From positions 1,793,501 to 1,857,500 of the forward strand of contig JAYJMM010000087.1 in the NCBI GenBank assembly GCA_037349105.1: DNA of 64,000 bases, written 5' to 3'. Made by a program: the position numbers and the translations under genes. This document shows, piece by piece, positions 28,079 through 37,423 of this stretch; within the stretch, counting starts at the first letter, position 1; each line of letters opens with the position of its first letter. Below the pieces are notes generated by a model that saw only the letters and a list, made by a program, of their open reading frames with translations, did not search any database and was not told where the DNA came from. Origin of the DNA: Limnomonas spitsbergensis (lineage: Eukaryota > Chlorophyta > Chlorophyceae > Chlamydomonadales).

Positions 28079-29803
28079 CAGAATGCATCACCGCCCCCCT
28101 CCCACCCTAATGCACTGCCTGCAGAATACATCACCGCCCCCTCCTACTCTAATGCACTGCTTGCAGAATACATTACTGCCCCCTCCCACCCTTATGCACT
28201 GCCTGCAGAATGCATCATCTTCCCCCTCCCACCCTAATGCACTGCTTGCAGAATGCATCACCGCCCCCCTCCCACCCTAATGCTCTGCTTGCAGAATGCA
28301 TCACCGCCCCCCTCCCACCCTAATGCTCTGCCTGCAGAATGCATCACCGCCCCCTCCCACCCTAATGCACTGCCTGCACAATACATCACCGCCCCCCTCC
28401 CACCCTAATGCACGGCCTGCAGAATGCATCACCGCCACCTCCCACCCTAATGCACTGCATGCAGAATACATCACCGCCCCCCTCCCACCCTAATGCACTA
28501 CCTGCAGAATGCATCACCGCCCCCCTCCCACCCTAATGCACTGCCTGCAGAATGCATCACCGCCCCCCTCCCACCCTAATGCACTGCTTGCATGCTGCAT
28601 CACCGCCCCCCTCCCACCCTAATGCACTGCCTGCAGAATACATCAACGCCCCCTTCCCACCCTAATGCACTGCCTGCATGCTGCATCACCGCCCCCCTCC
28701 CACCCTAATGCACTGTCTGCAGAATGCATCACCGCCCCCTCCCACCCTAATGCACTGCCTGCAGAATGCATCACCGCCCCCCTCGGACCCTAATGCACTG
28801 CCTGCATAATGCATCACCCCTCCCTTCCTACCCTAATGCACTGCCTGCAGAATGCATCACCGCCCCCTCCCACCCTATTGCAATGCATGCAGAATACATC
28901 ACCGCCCCCCTCCCACCCTAATGCACTGCATGCACAAAACATCACCGCCCCCCTCCCACGCTAATGCACTGCCTGCTTAATGCATCACCGCCCCCTCCCA
29001 CCCTAATGCACTGCCTGCATGCTGCATCACCGCCCCCCTCCCATCCTAATGCACTGCTTGCAGAATGCATCACCGCCCCCTCCCACCCTAATGCACTGCC
29101 TGCAGAATGCATCACCGCCCCCCTCGGACCCTAATGCACTGCCTGCAGAATGCATCACCCCTCCGTTCCTACCCTAATGCACTGCCTGCAGAATGCATCA
29201 CCGCCCCCTCCCACCCTATTGCAATGCATGCAGAATATATCACCGCCCCCCCCCAACCCTAATGCACTGCATGCACAAAACATCACCGCCCCCCTCCCAC
29301 GCTAATGCAATGCCAGCTTAATGCATCACCGCCCCCCTCCCATCCTATTGCACTGCCTGCAGAATGCATCACCGCCCCCTCCCACCCTAATGCACTGCAT
29401 GCAGAATACATTACCGCCTCCCTCCGACCCTAATGCACTGCATGCAGAATGCATCACCGCCCCCCTCCCACCCTAATGCACTGCCTGCAGAATGCATCAC
29501 CCCCCCCTTCCCACCCTTATGCACTTCCTGCAGAATGCATCACCGCTCCTCTCCCACCCTAATGCACTGCATGCAGAATGTATCACCGCCCCCCTCCCAC
29601 CCTAATGCACTACCTGCAGAATGCATCACCGCTCCTCTCCCACCCTAATGCACTGCCTGCATGCTGAACTACCGCCCCCCTCCCATCCTAATGCACTGCT
29701 TGCAGAATACATCACCGCCCCCTCCCACCCTAATGCACTGCATGCAGAATACATCACCGCCCCCCTCCCACCCTTATGCACTTCCTGCAGAATGTATCAC
29801 CGC

Positions 29804-30063
29804 TGCTGTGATTGTTGCTGTAGCTACTGTTGTTGATGCTTTTGTTGTTGATGATGCGGTTGTTGATGCTGCTCCGGCTGTTGTTGCTGTTGTTGTGGTT
29901 GTTCCTGCTTTGGCTCATGCAGCAACAGCTTAAACAACAGCTTCCTCTCCGGACACAGTCCCCCCTGCAGCTGCGCCTCAATTTTTAATGTTTGCTTTCG
30001 TTACTGCTTTTCCTCCGGTTGTTGTTGCTACAGTTGTTGGTGTTGTTGTTGCTGTTGCTCCGG
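29804..30063. repeat. Trinucleotide-rich (GTT/GCT) tract at the array edge
   Basis: Directly after the last array unit the sequence changes to imperfect GTTGTTGCTGTTGATGCT-type triplets, with a short break near 29,920-30,000. It can be read as Val/Ala/Asp repeats on + or Asn/Ser repeats on -, both typical of triplet DNA. It marks the end of the 43-bp array. Confidence 0.8.
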
Positions 30064-30141
30064 CTCATTGAGCTGACCAGGCTCATCACTTTCATTTTGT
30101 TTGCGAATTCGTAAGCAATACTAAGCATCCATGCAGTGCAG

Positions 30142-30836
30142 ACGTGAAGATATGGGAGGGTTTGATGCCGCTATACTTGTACCGACATGTCCTATTGCCC
30201 CACTCAGCCATCACAGTACACTACCTCAAAGGCAAGGCTTGCCATGAAACCGAGTTGTCTCTTTCGAAGGGAGTTGTCCAACTTCCGGACAACTTGTTCA
30301 ACAATCCAAACAACCGACTTCGCTTCGCAAAGAAGGAAGCCGGCAGCACGCCCATGCAACGCGAATACCGGGATATGGATTTCCAGGAGCTTCATATGAA
30401 GCTAGGAGAACACCTTTGGATCAAGATTGACAAGCACATGCAGGGTGAGTTATGGAGCTGCTTGTAACCTGTCCTTGGCATGCCTAGACATATTTCCTAT
30501 CCAAATCAGACTGTTGTTGCTTGTGTAGGCCCCGCATGGCTTCGTTGGATACTGCCAATGTGACAAGCGTGTGTGCTTTATAACAGGTGCCGGTGGCACC
30601 TCCGCTTGCTGGCATGGCCTGCACAATATGTGCTATGGACAGCAATTTTGGGGGCGATGTCCTCCGGGGGCAACATGCTCTTGCGTGCCCTTGGCGCAGC
30701 AGAGGTCATTATTGACTCAAGAAGGTGGTTGTTGCAGGGTATTGAAAGCATGGTAAAGAGGGGCAAGCTGGGGGAGACTAGCAATGGCGAAGTGATGAAT
30801 GAGGCTCGCCGTGTGGCCACCGACTACTGGCCCTAA
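30142..30836 (+). CDS. Two-exon gene fragment, unknown function
   Basis: Function not recognised. Exon 1 (30,142-30,444) follows an acceptor (GCAGTGCAG) and encodes about 100 residues including KIWEGLMPLYLYRH, LPDNLFNNPNNRLRF and HLWIKIDKHMQ. It ends at a consensus donor (GTGAGT at 30,445) in phase 1. The best phase-matching acceptor, TATGGACAG, opens exon 2 at 30,643. Exon 2 encodes ILGAMSSGGNMLLRALGAAE, then a basic C-terminus ending RRVATDYWP and a TAA. An acceptor at 30,587 is possible but gives a less protein-like frame. The 5' end is missing: no start codon or promoter is seen, and the region upstream is triplet repeat. A CCGGGTTTTGC segment follows the stop. Composition is mixed and soluble, without membrane segments. 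It could be a transposon-derived fragment; its position beside an LTR suggests this but does not prove it. Confidence 0.5.
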
Positions 30837-30922
30837 ATACCCGGGTTTTGCTTCTTATGTTTTTCTTTACTTGCAAGGGCTCTTGTTGGGCGCCGGTCCT
30901 GAATTGTGCATGAATTTAAAAT

Positions 30923-31455
30923 TGTAATACGAGGGGAACATGCTTCGAACATTGCCATTGCCGACTTGAGGACACCTTGTAGGAGAAAGAGGTAGTATAG
31001 ACAATAATGCCCTTACTTGTATCTCTTATCTGTCAATGCTGAGAGGGGAAGCGAAGACCGGGGAGTCGGGAACACGGTGGAGAATCGCTGGTTACATCTT
31101 GATACAATCGGTAAAGCAACAAAGTCGGCGTACAATAAGATCACGAATCAACAGAGTCTCAGTATAAGAAGGCTAGGCAAACAAGGCATGCCCTAGTCTA
31201 TGACAAATCAGAATTACTACCATGCATAGCAGAGTCATGAGCACAGTCATAGTGTCATGGCTAACGTGTCACTAGTCATGGCAACTAAAGTAAACACTTA
31301 ACTTCGGAAGGAAGTTCATGAGAACAAACACAAACGGAAACGAGCTTCAATCCGCACAGAGTAATATGCGAACTACCATGGCTAAAGCATGGCATCCTAG
31401 CTACCATCTCTGACAGGCATTAGCATGGCACTTGCTAGGTGCCGGCTCTATTACA
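30923..31455 (-). mobile_element. Retrotransposon LTR, probably a 3' LTR
   Basis: On the minus strand a 533-bp segment starts TGTAATAG and ends GTATTACA, so it has TG...CA ends with a 7-bp terminal inverted repeat. It is preceded by a polypurine tract and by an open frame (LDGSEGVACLKRGENV) reading through the tract, as expected at the end of a retrotransposon internal region. A TATA-like CTTATACTGAG lies inside. No 5-bp target duplication is found (AAAAT on one side, TTTTC on the other), consistent with an LTR still attached to internal sequence on one side. A GGCGCCCAAC motif, like part of some primer-binding sites, lies about 25-40 bp past the other end, too far for a standard site. Confidence 0.6.
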
Positions 31456-31470
31456 TTTTCCCCCCTTTTC
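31456..31470 (-). other. Polypurine tract next to the LTR
   Basis: On the minus strand it reads GAAAAGGGGGGAAAA immediately before the LTR start TGTAATAG. In LTR retrotransposons this tract primes plus-strand DNA synthesis. Its position and composition support the LTR call and orientation. Confidence 0.6.
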
Positions 31471-31565
31471 AAACAGGCTACGCCCTCGGAGCCATCCAAA
31501 ATTAAAATGCTTCTGGCGAAAAAAAGTAGAGTACCATACGATGATCAGTCGACGGAAGTCCGGCG

Positions 31566-32263
31566 TACCGTAAAACCACTTTAACTCCGCGCACCCCCAA
31601 AACAAAGAATTTAATTTTCGGCCGCGCACCCCAAAAAGAATTTTAAAAACGGTCGCGCAGCGACGAAATTTTAATTTAATTTAACGCCACGCAGCACTAA
31701 ATTTAATTAAACATCGCGCATCACTGGAAATAATTAAAATTTTCGTCCGCGCAGCACTTTCAGCCAGTACAGTCAAACTCAGTTACGACTTTGTTTGATG
31801 CTAGCAGGACTCGCATACCGTAGTCGTCATCCCCCTCCTCTGCCGATTCCTGGCCTCAGGAAACGTGTGGCTATTGGGGCCCGGGGGGCTCAGTGGTATT
31901 ACGTAACTTAGCTGTCCACCCTGAGGTCTGCAGTTCGAATCCTGTCAATGTTCAGCACTTTCAGCCAGAACATCAATACTTAGTGAACACCCTCACGGTC
32001 AGCAAAAGTCATCAAACGGTAGTCAAAATTCATACACCTTTGGTATACAGCGGATGTCGAATCAAACAGTCACGCGCTAGCGCACAAAATTTTGTAAAAA
32101 ATGCTGTTTTCACTTCATACCGCGCAACCCCCAAAATAATTGTTTGGGCACCTGACTGACGCTCCGCGCAGCGGCAATTTTTGAATTAATATCAGCGCGC
32201 AGCCATGTCCGCGCACCCCATTAATTATTTAATTACGAGCGGAGCTAAAGTGGTTCTACGGTA
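31566..32263. mobile_element. Non-autonomous TIR element (MITE-like) with TA target sites
   Basis: The ends match as inverted repeats over about 25 bp with two mismatches: left starts TACCGTAAAACCACTTTA, right (reverse complement) starts TACCGTAGAACCACTTTA. Reading the outer TA as a duplicated target leaves termini beginning CCGTA, the pattern of Tc1/mariner-type elements. There is no transposase frame in the roughly 695 bp. Inside, both arms carry degenerate 30-35 bp blocks alternating CGCGCACCCC or CGCGCAGC with AAAATTTTAATT. The centre holds the pol III-like boxes listed separately. A related fragment lies at 62,503-62,650. Confidence 0.7.
31883..31945 (+). promoter_or_regulatory. tRNA-like pol III A and B boxes (SINE-type head)
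   Basis: GGGCTCAGTGG at 31,886-31,896 fits an internal A box, and AGTTCGAATCC at 31,932-31,942 fits a B box. Their 36-bp spacing is tRNA-like. The T-arm and acceptor stem do not pair, so this is not a working tRNA gene but resembles a tRNA-derived SINE head. A 16-bp direct repeat (CAGCACTTTCAGCCAG) at 31,752 and 31,953 brackets it, possibly a target duplication; the boxes lie nearer its right end than usual for a SINE. Confidence 0.5.
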
Positions 32264-32719
32264 TTCGTTCATAAACAATCATCTAACTGCCAACTAATTT
32301 ATTTTCTCAAAAGTCAGAACATCATTTCTTGTAACATATCATGTCCTTTGCTCCTCATAGTACGGCAGACTCGCTGACTTGTTTTGCTTTCTCTGCCACA
32401 AGACCAGTCACACTAACACTACATGTTTGGAGAAGCTGCACGCCGTTGCGCAGCCCATGGACATGGTGCGCTCATAATAGTTCATTCAGGGTGTTTCATC
32501 TACCTTGCAACATGCCATGCTGTTAGGACCACTGGCCGGCCAAAGTTTTTTATGCATTGGCTCAATGATGGCTGGCCAGTACCATGTTGTCAGAGTTAGG
32601 CGGTATAGTTTAGGGAGTATGTTCATTGCTTAACTCCTTGGACCGGCATGAGATGCAACTACTTCTTTTGTACCACATACATCTTGACTTGATCCCTGGA
32701 TTCCCCTTGCCACCCTAGG
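32264..32719. other. No gene recognised
   Basis: AT-richer spacer between the TIR element and the next exon. The last 40 bp are pyrimidine-rich and end in CCACCCTAG, a plausible intron 3' end for the exon at 32,720. No upstream exon could be placed with confidence. Confidence 0.4.
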
Positions 32720-33583
32720 ACGAAGAGGCCTGGGAGGAGGAGGACAACGATTCGGATGAGCTCTCTGAGGAGGAGGAGGGGGAGGAAGAGGAGGAGGAGG
32801 CCTTGGCTCCGACAGTGCTTGCGAGACGCTCGCCGCGGCGTCACGAGGTACATTCCAGGGCGGCTGTGCCATCTCGGCTGTCATATGCGGGCCCCGCTGC
32901 CGGCCCCTCTGCTGGCCCCTCAGCCCTCCCCGCCAACAACCTCAATGCAGCAACGCCGGCCGTTGCCTTGTCACGTGGCCCATGTCGCCCAGTTGCTGGC
33001 CCTCCGGCTGGCCCTTCCACCCAGCCACACATGAACACCTCAACCCGCCCCTCCACCTGCCTACCGCCCCTCCTCTCACCCCCCCACCCGCCCCTCGACT
33101 CGCCCTCGATCCGCACCCGCTGCCCCGAGCCAGGTTTCACCTAGGGGTAGGAAGCGGTCCTCACCATGCACGCCGGGAGACGACTATATTGTCGCCCTCA
33201 GGGCGCGGAAGGTGACCTTTCAGGTCAACCAGAGGCCTGTCCTGGCCCAGCTGCCGGGCCACGAGGTTTCCACCGGCGAGTGGTACCCCATCCGGCGGTT
33301 GCGCCGCTGCATGGCTGTGGCCCAGGGCATCAGCCCGACTGCCACGTGCCATGACTGCGGCAACGCCACCATCTCCAAGGGTGGCGCCGAGGCCATTAAG
33401 GTCGTCATTCCGCCTCGTCGCCCCTTGGAGAAGGGCGGCTACAACATGGTGGCCAAGTTCCGTTGTGCCGAGTGTTCTGTGGATGAGGCGCCCGATGTTG
33501 CAGCCTTGAGGATTGAGCTGAGGGACGCGGAGGTATACCCTTCCTTTATTAACGGTATTCTGGAGCGCATGGGCCACGTGTGA
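32720..33583 (+). CDS. Acidic, Pro/Ala-rich exon with a four-cysteine zinc-ribbon-like module
   Basis: Function not recognised. After the acceptor CCACCCTAG the first frame encodes a highly acidic start (DEEAWEEEDNDSDELSEEEE), then a Pro/Ala/Ser-rich linker. About 33,035 onward another frame continues the linker and a folded-looking module: VTFQVNQRPVLAQLPGHEV, a CHDC pair, about 37 residues later a CAEC pair, then YPSFINGILERMGHV and TGA. The two CxxC pairs suggest zinc binding. The change of frame within 33,032-33,144 means either a small intron or a 1-2 base indel. GTGAGTAAGT overlaps the stop and could be a splice donor at 33,580, but the only clear downstream acceptor (TTGCAG at about 33,757) leads to an early stop. 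The 3' part of this exon is the left end of the 8.2-kb duplication, so this copy, the only one with the acidic half, is probably the parent of the two downstream copies. Confidence 0.5.
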
Positions 33584-33900
33584 GTAAGTAGATGAGCTGG
33601 CTTTGCATGATCAAACAAATTGAGGCTGAGTTCCCCTAGCTTTGCAAATTTCAAGTACCATTTGGGCGGACTTGTGGGGTGACCCCTTCGATAAGTTGTT
33701 GTTAGGCTGCTAGGCCCATACAATTTTGAGAGGCCCAATTTGCCTTTTATATTGCAGTGACTGACATAATGCGCATCTCGGAGCGTTGTGGCAGCTGTCG
33801 GTTGGTACGGCAGTGGCTTTGCTGCGGTGCCCTTTGCTTGGCCTCAGTTTATGTGCACTATGACGCAAGGTTGTTGGTTGTTCAAACTGATGTAACAAGT

Positions 33901-34410
33901 AAATTCAAAACCTAGGGCTGGACAATAGGGCCACAATTCAATGCCTTCAGAGCCCATTCCTAATTCCTTCAGTTTATGCCCATTGCTTTGGGCCCACTGG
34001 CCTGAGCTTATGACGGCTGTTCAGCCCGATGTCACTGATTAAATTCAAAACCTACGGCTGGACCATAGGGCCACAGCTCAATGCCTTCAGAGCCCATTCC
34101 TAATTCCTATAGCTTATGTCCATGCTTCGGGCCCACTGTGACCTAAGCGTGCCTAACGTTCCAGAAAGATAGCAGTTTCCTAGATTAAAATAGCAGTTTC
34201 ACAGATTCTGCAAGGCAGCCAAAGCCAAGCCAAAGGGGTATTGGCTGTTCAATGATTTCAAACAGTGATTGCAAACAGCCTGAAGTAGAGGTACCGGCAG
34301 CAACAATGCAGCCGCACCGGTAGTGACAGTGTTTGCACACACCCTGAAGTAGCGGTACCGGCAGTTGCTACGCTAGCAACAGTGATTGCACACAGCATGA
34401 AGCAGTGGTA
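33901..34410. repeat. 140-bp direct repeat and about 60-bp triplicate repeat
   Basis: AAATTCAAAACCTAGGGCTG at 33,901 recurs with one change at 34,041, starting a 140-bp imperfect duplication ending near 34,150. From 34,262 a motif CAGTGATTGCAAACAGC or CACACAGC followed by TGAAGTAG and GGTACCGGCAG occurs three times at about 60-bp spacing. No coding potential is evident. The region recurs in units 2 and 3. Confidence 0.75.
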
Positions 34411-34587
34411 ATTGTTCAACCATACCCTAACAATACAAGACTAACATAATTGTTAAACCGTAATTAACACTAGAAGGTGAACATAATTAATCAATACGGT
34501 TCTAATACCAGAAAATGAACTCCAGAAAATCATGATAACAACTACCGGGGTAATCTCAGAGTGGCTAACTTTCCAGAAGCAACAGTT

Positions 34588-35924
34588 TCACAGATCATGC
34601 AGGGCAGCCAAGGCTGCAAGCTCTGGAGTGAAAAAGCTGTTGCTAGAGCTGCTTTGCACTCTCTTGGGTGCACGAACATTCACTGGGGCTTCTCCAGCTG
34701 GTTGAATCCCAGCTGGTCTGTATTGCAGGGCTGTGGGCTGTTGCAATGCGATAGCAGCAGCAAACATTAGTTGCTGTTGCTGCTGCATCTGTTGCTGCAT
34801 TTGTTGCTGCATCTGCTGCTGCACATATGCATGCTGGCGGTGGGTGTTAGCTAGACACAGAGCCGGGGCTGGGCAGTGCACTAGGCAGTACTGACACACT
34901 TGCCTCACAGCTAATTTGGTGCGGCATGTTACTGCAAGACAAAAGAGATTGTCGCCTCGCCGTGTCACACCATAGCGAGTCATCTCCGGACGACTAGCAG
35001 GGGGAGATGACGCACTGGCCGGGATGTGGCCGATTGCCGGAGAAGCAAGAAAGACCGGGGAAGTAGTGGACATGGGAGGCAATCCCAGAGCAGGTATGGG
35101 CACCAGGGTTGGGGCGACATGGCCTCTTACTTGCAAATGCAGAGCCTGCCGGACAACAGCCCGGACCTCATCCTCCTTAGCTTGCTGCTCAACAGCTGCC
35201 CCCACAAAAACATCAAGAGTGTGTTCCCAAGATTGCTGATTCTTCAGCATCGCATCCTCTGCCCGCTTGTCTCTCGTCGCATGGCTCCTATGTTTGGTAG
35301 TGATGCACAAGTGAGGAGTGAGTAAGTAAATACCTTAAAAAGCCGAGGAATACAGCAGGCTCTCACAGATTTCATGTTGAAGGACGGTCAAATGGTCAAG
35401 TGGTCAAGCAGTGAAAAATTCATATGGTACCTGCTGTTATGGATCCATGCAGACAAGAGGCCCTTGTCCCGTACAAGGCTCTCTCCGCAGTACAGGGCCA
35501 AGCCCACCGGCTGGCCTTTGTGGTCAGTGTAAACATGCTTCATCGTGAAGTTTGTGCCTTCACACTTTCCGGTTGTGACGTTTGTCGTGGCTGTCACAGG
35601 AATTTCAGCAGTGGTGCCGGTGAAATTGTTGCACAGCTCGCCATGGAACCCGTGAAGGATGGGTAGAGACATGGGGGCATGCATGCCGGCCGCTGCCGCA
35701 ACCTTCGCTGCTCCAGGGCAAAAACGCGGATTGACAACAAGGATGCCTGCCAGCACTAACTCCTCCTCTGCCACCTCAGCCTCAACAAACCAGGCTGACA
35801 TGTCGTGTCGAGGGCCGTTTTCTTCTTGTTGCTCCTCCTCCGGGTCAGCCTCCGGGTCGGGGCATGCCATCTCCTCCAACTCCTCCATCGTCTTGACATC
35901 ATCATCATAGATGCGCAACTTCAT
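34588..35924 (-). CDS. Two-exon 397-aa Cys/His and poly-Gln protein, copy 1
   Basis: Function not recognised. Exon 1 runs 35,924-35,431, the intron 35,430-35,288 (143 bp, GTACCA...ACATAG) and exon 2 35,287-34,588. Phases match exactly (494 + 700 bp = 398 codons with stop). The protein has an acidic start (EELEEMACPDPEADPEEEQQ), a middle part with three N-x-T sequons (NFTG, NVTT, NFTM) and KHVYTDHKGQPVGLALYCGE, a Pro/Ala-rich linker, then a cysteine-histidine cluster near residues 275-312 (FCLAVTC, VCQYC, HCPAPALC, NTHRQH) that looks zinc-binding. A poly-Gln stretch (QQQMQQQMQQQMQQQQQ) and a basic Ser-rich tail follow. No signal peptide is obvious, so the sequons may be fortuitous. The ATG is the first in frame, but CTCCCCCCTCTATGAAG could instead be an acceptor, so an upstream exon is possible. 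Both other copies keep frame and splice sites, supporting a real gene. Confidence 0.65.
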
Positions 35925-35951
35925 AGAGGGGGGAGGAAAATCAACATAATA

Positions 35952-36459
35952 AGTGATGAACTTGATTTTGGCCCCAGATCACCCCATTTTGCCCCAAGCC
36001 GGCACGCTCAAAGCCCGCTTAAAGGGCAGGCACGCAGCAGGTGGTCCAAGAAAAGTCAGATTTCAACAGGAGAACAAAATATTATGCATCGTGATAGGCA
36101 GCTAGGACTATCCTGCAAATCGTGATAAATTCTGACAAACTCAATTTGGGCCCCAGATCACCCCATTTTGCCCCCGCTTTCAGCGCAGGCAAGCAGCAGG
36201 TGGTCCAAGAAAAGTCAGATTTCAACAGGAGAACAAAATATTATGCATCAACATAGGCAGCTAGGACTATCCTGCAAATCGTGATAAATTCTGACAAACT
36301 CAATTTGGGCCGCAGATCACCCCATTTTGCCCCAAGCCGGCACGCTCAAAGCCCGCTTTAAGGGCAGGCACGCAGCAGGTGGTCCAAGAAAAGTCGGATT
36401 TCAACAGGAGAACAAAATATTATGCATCAGCATAGGCAGCTAGGACTATCCTGCAAATC
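35952..36459. repeat. 179-bp satellite, three units (unit 1)
   Basis: Units begin at GTGATAAATTCTGACAAACT and include CAGATCACCCCATTTTGCCC, CAGGTGGTCCAAGAAAAGTC and GGCAGCTAGGACTATCCTGC. Starts are near 35,952, 36,122 and 36,281. The second unit is 159 bp because a 20-bp block around AAGCCGGCACGCTC is missing. The array passes straight into the 15-bp minisatellite at GTGATAAAGTAGGAGC. Confidence 0.9.
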
Positions 36460-36465
36460 GTGATA

Positions 36466-37423
36466 AAGTAGGAGCATGAGCGGTAGGAGCATGAGTGGCA
36501 AGACATCAGGGGTAGGAGCGTGAGCGTCATGAACGGTAGGAGTAGAAGCGGTAAGAGCAGAAGCAGGGGCAGCAGGAGCATGAACGGTATGAGGTGGAGC
36601 GGTAGGAGCATGAGCGGTAGGAGCATGAGCGGTAAGAGCAAGGGCTGGAGGAGCAGGAACATGAGTATGTGGTAGGAGCAGGAGCAGTTTGAGTAGGAAC
36701 GGTAAGAACATGAATGGTAACGGCGGTAAAAGCAGGTGCGGGAGGAGCGGGAACGGTAGGAGCATGAGCGGTAGGTGCATGAGCGGTAAGATCAAGGGTT
36801 GGAAGAGTAGGAGCGGCATGAGAAGGAACGACATGAGCATGGTGGTAGAGGCAGAAGCATGAGCGGCATGAGCATACGTGGTAGGAGCATGAGCGGTAGA
36901 AGTATGAGCGGTATGAGCGTGAGTACTAGGAGATGTAGGGATGGGAGCGGTATGAGAAGGAACGGTAGGAGTAGGAACGGTAAGAGCAAGAGCGGTAAAA
37001 GCAAGAGCGGGAGGAGCATGAGCGGTATGAGCATGAGCGGTATGAGCATGAAAAGGGAGGAGCAAGATCAGAAAGAGCAGGATCGGTAGGAGTAAGAGCG
37101 GGAAGAGCAGAAGTTGTAGGAGAAGGAACGGTAAGAGCGAGAGCGGGAGAAGCATGAACGGAAGTAGACTGAGCGGCAGGAGCTGGAGCGGCAAGAGCAT
37201 CAGCGGTAAGAGCATGAGAGGGAGGAGCAGTAAGAGTGGGAGCGGTATAAGTTGGAGCGGTAGTAGGAGGTGCAGGAGCGGGAGAAGGAATAGTAGGAAT
37301 ATGAGTGGTATATGCATAAGCGGTAGGAGCAAGAGCATGAGCGGTATGAACAAAAGCGGTAAGAGTAGAAGCGGCAGAGGCAGGTGCGGTCGGAGCATGA
37401 GTGGTAGGACATCAGGAGTAGGA
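36466..37423. repeat. 15-bp minisatellite, about 64 degenerate copies (unit 1)
   Basis: The consensus is close to GTAGGAGCATGAGCG, with variants GTAAGAGC, GGAGGAGC and GGAACG. Because 15 is divisible by 3, all minus-strand frames read hydrophobic repeats such as LPLMLLPLMLLPL, and a plus frame reads SGRSMSGMS. The long minus-strand open frame covering this tract is therefore not taken as a gene. Confidence 0.93.

Larger units (their letters stand above)
138..29803. repeat. Mega-minisatellite of 42-43 bp units, about 690 copies
   Basis: A head-to-tail tandem array fills nearly 30 kb without interruption. The unit is a block CACTGCCTGCAGAA, then TACATCACCG or TGCATCACCG, then a run of 5-6 C, then TCCCACCCTAATG. 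A 6-C unit is 43 bp and a 5-C unit 42 bp. Common variants are CTGCAG/ATGCAG, ATACATC/ATGCATC, TGCATGCTGCATC and CTTCATGCTGC. Runs of 42-bp units keep a reading frame and give 14-residue peptide repeats (MHCLQNASPPPPTL on +), up to about 136 residues; 43-bp units break the frame. Such reading frames appear on both strands, as expected from repeats rather than genes. No gene, spacer set or mobile-element insertion is visible inside. Confidence 0.97.

Noticed and set aside
138..29803. Many open frames of 60-136 codons, such as MHCLQNASPPPPTL repeats
   Set aside because: They arise on both strands wherever consecutive units are 42 bp long and stop at 43-bp units; no start context, splicing or non-repeat domain.
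138..29803. CRISPR-like repeat array
   Set aside because: The units are contiguous with no unique spacers, and the sequence is eukaryotic.
30883..30900. Primer-binding site of the LTR element (GGCGCCCAAC on the minus strand)
   Set aside because: It lies about 25-40 bp from the LTR end instead of 0-5 bp, so it is mentioned only as a motif.
31879..31953. Functional tRNA gene
   Set aside because: A and B boxes fit, but the T stem and acceptor stem cannot pair.
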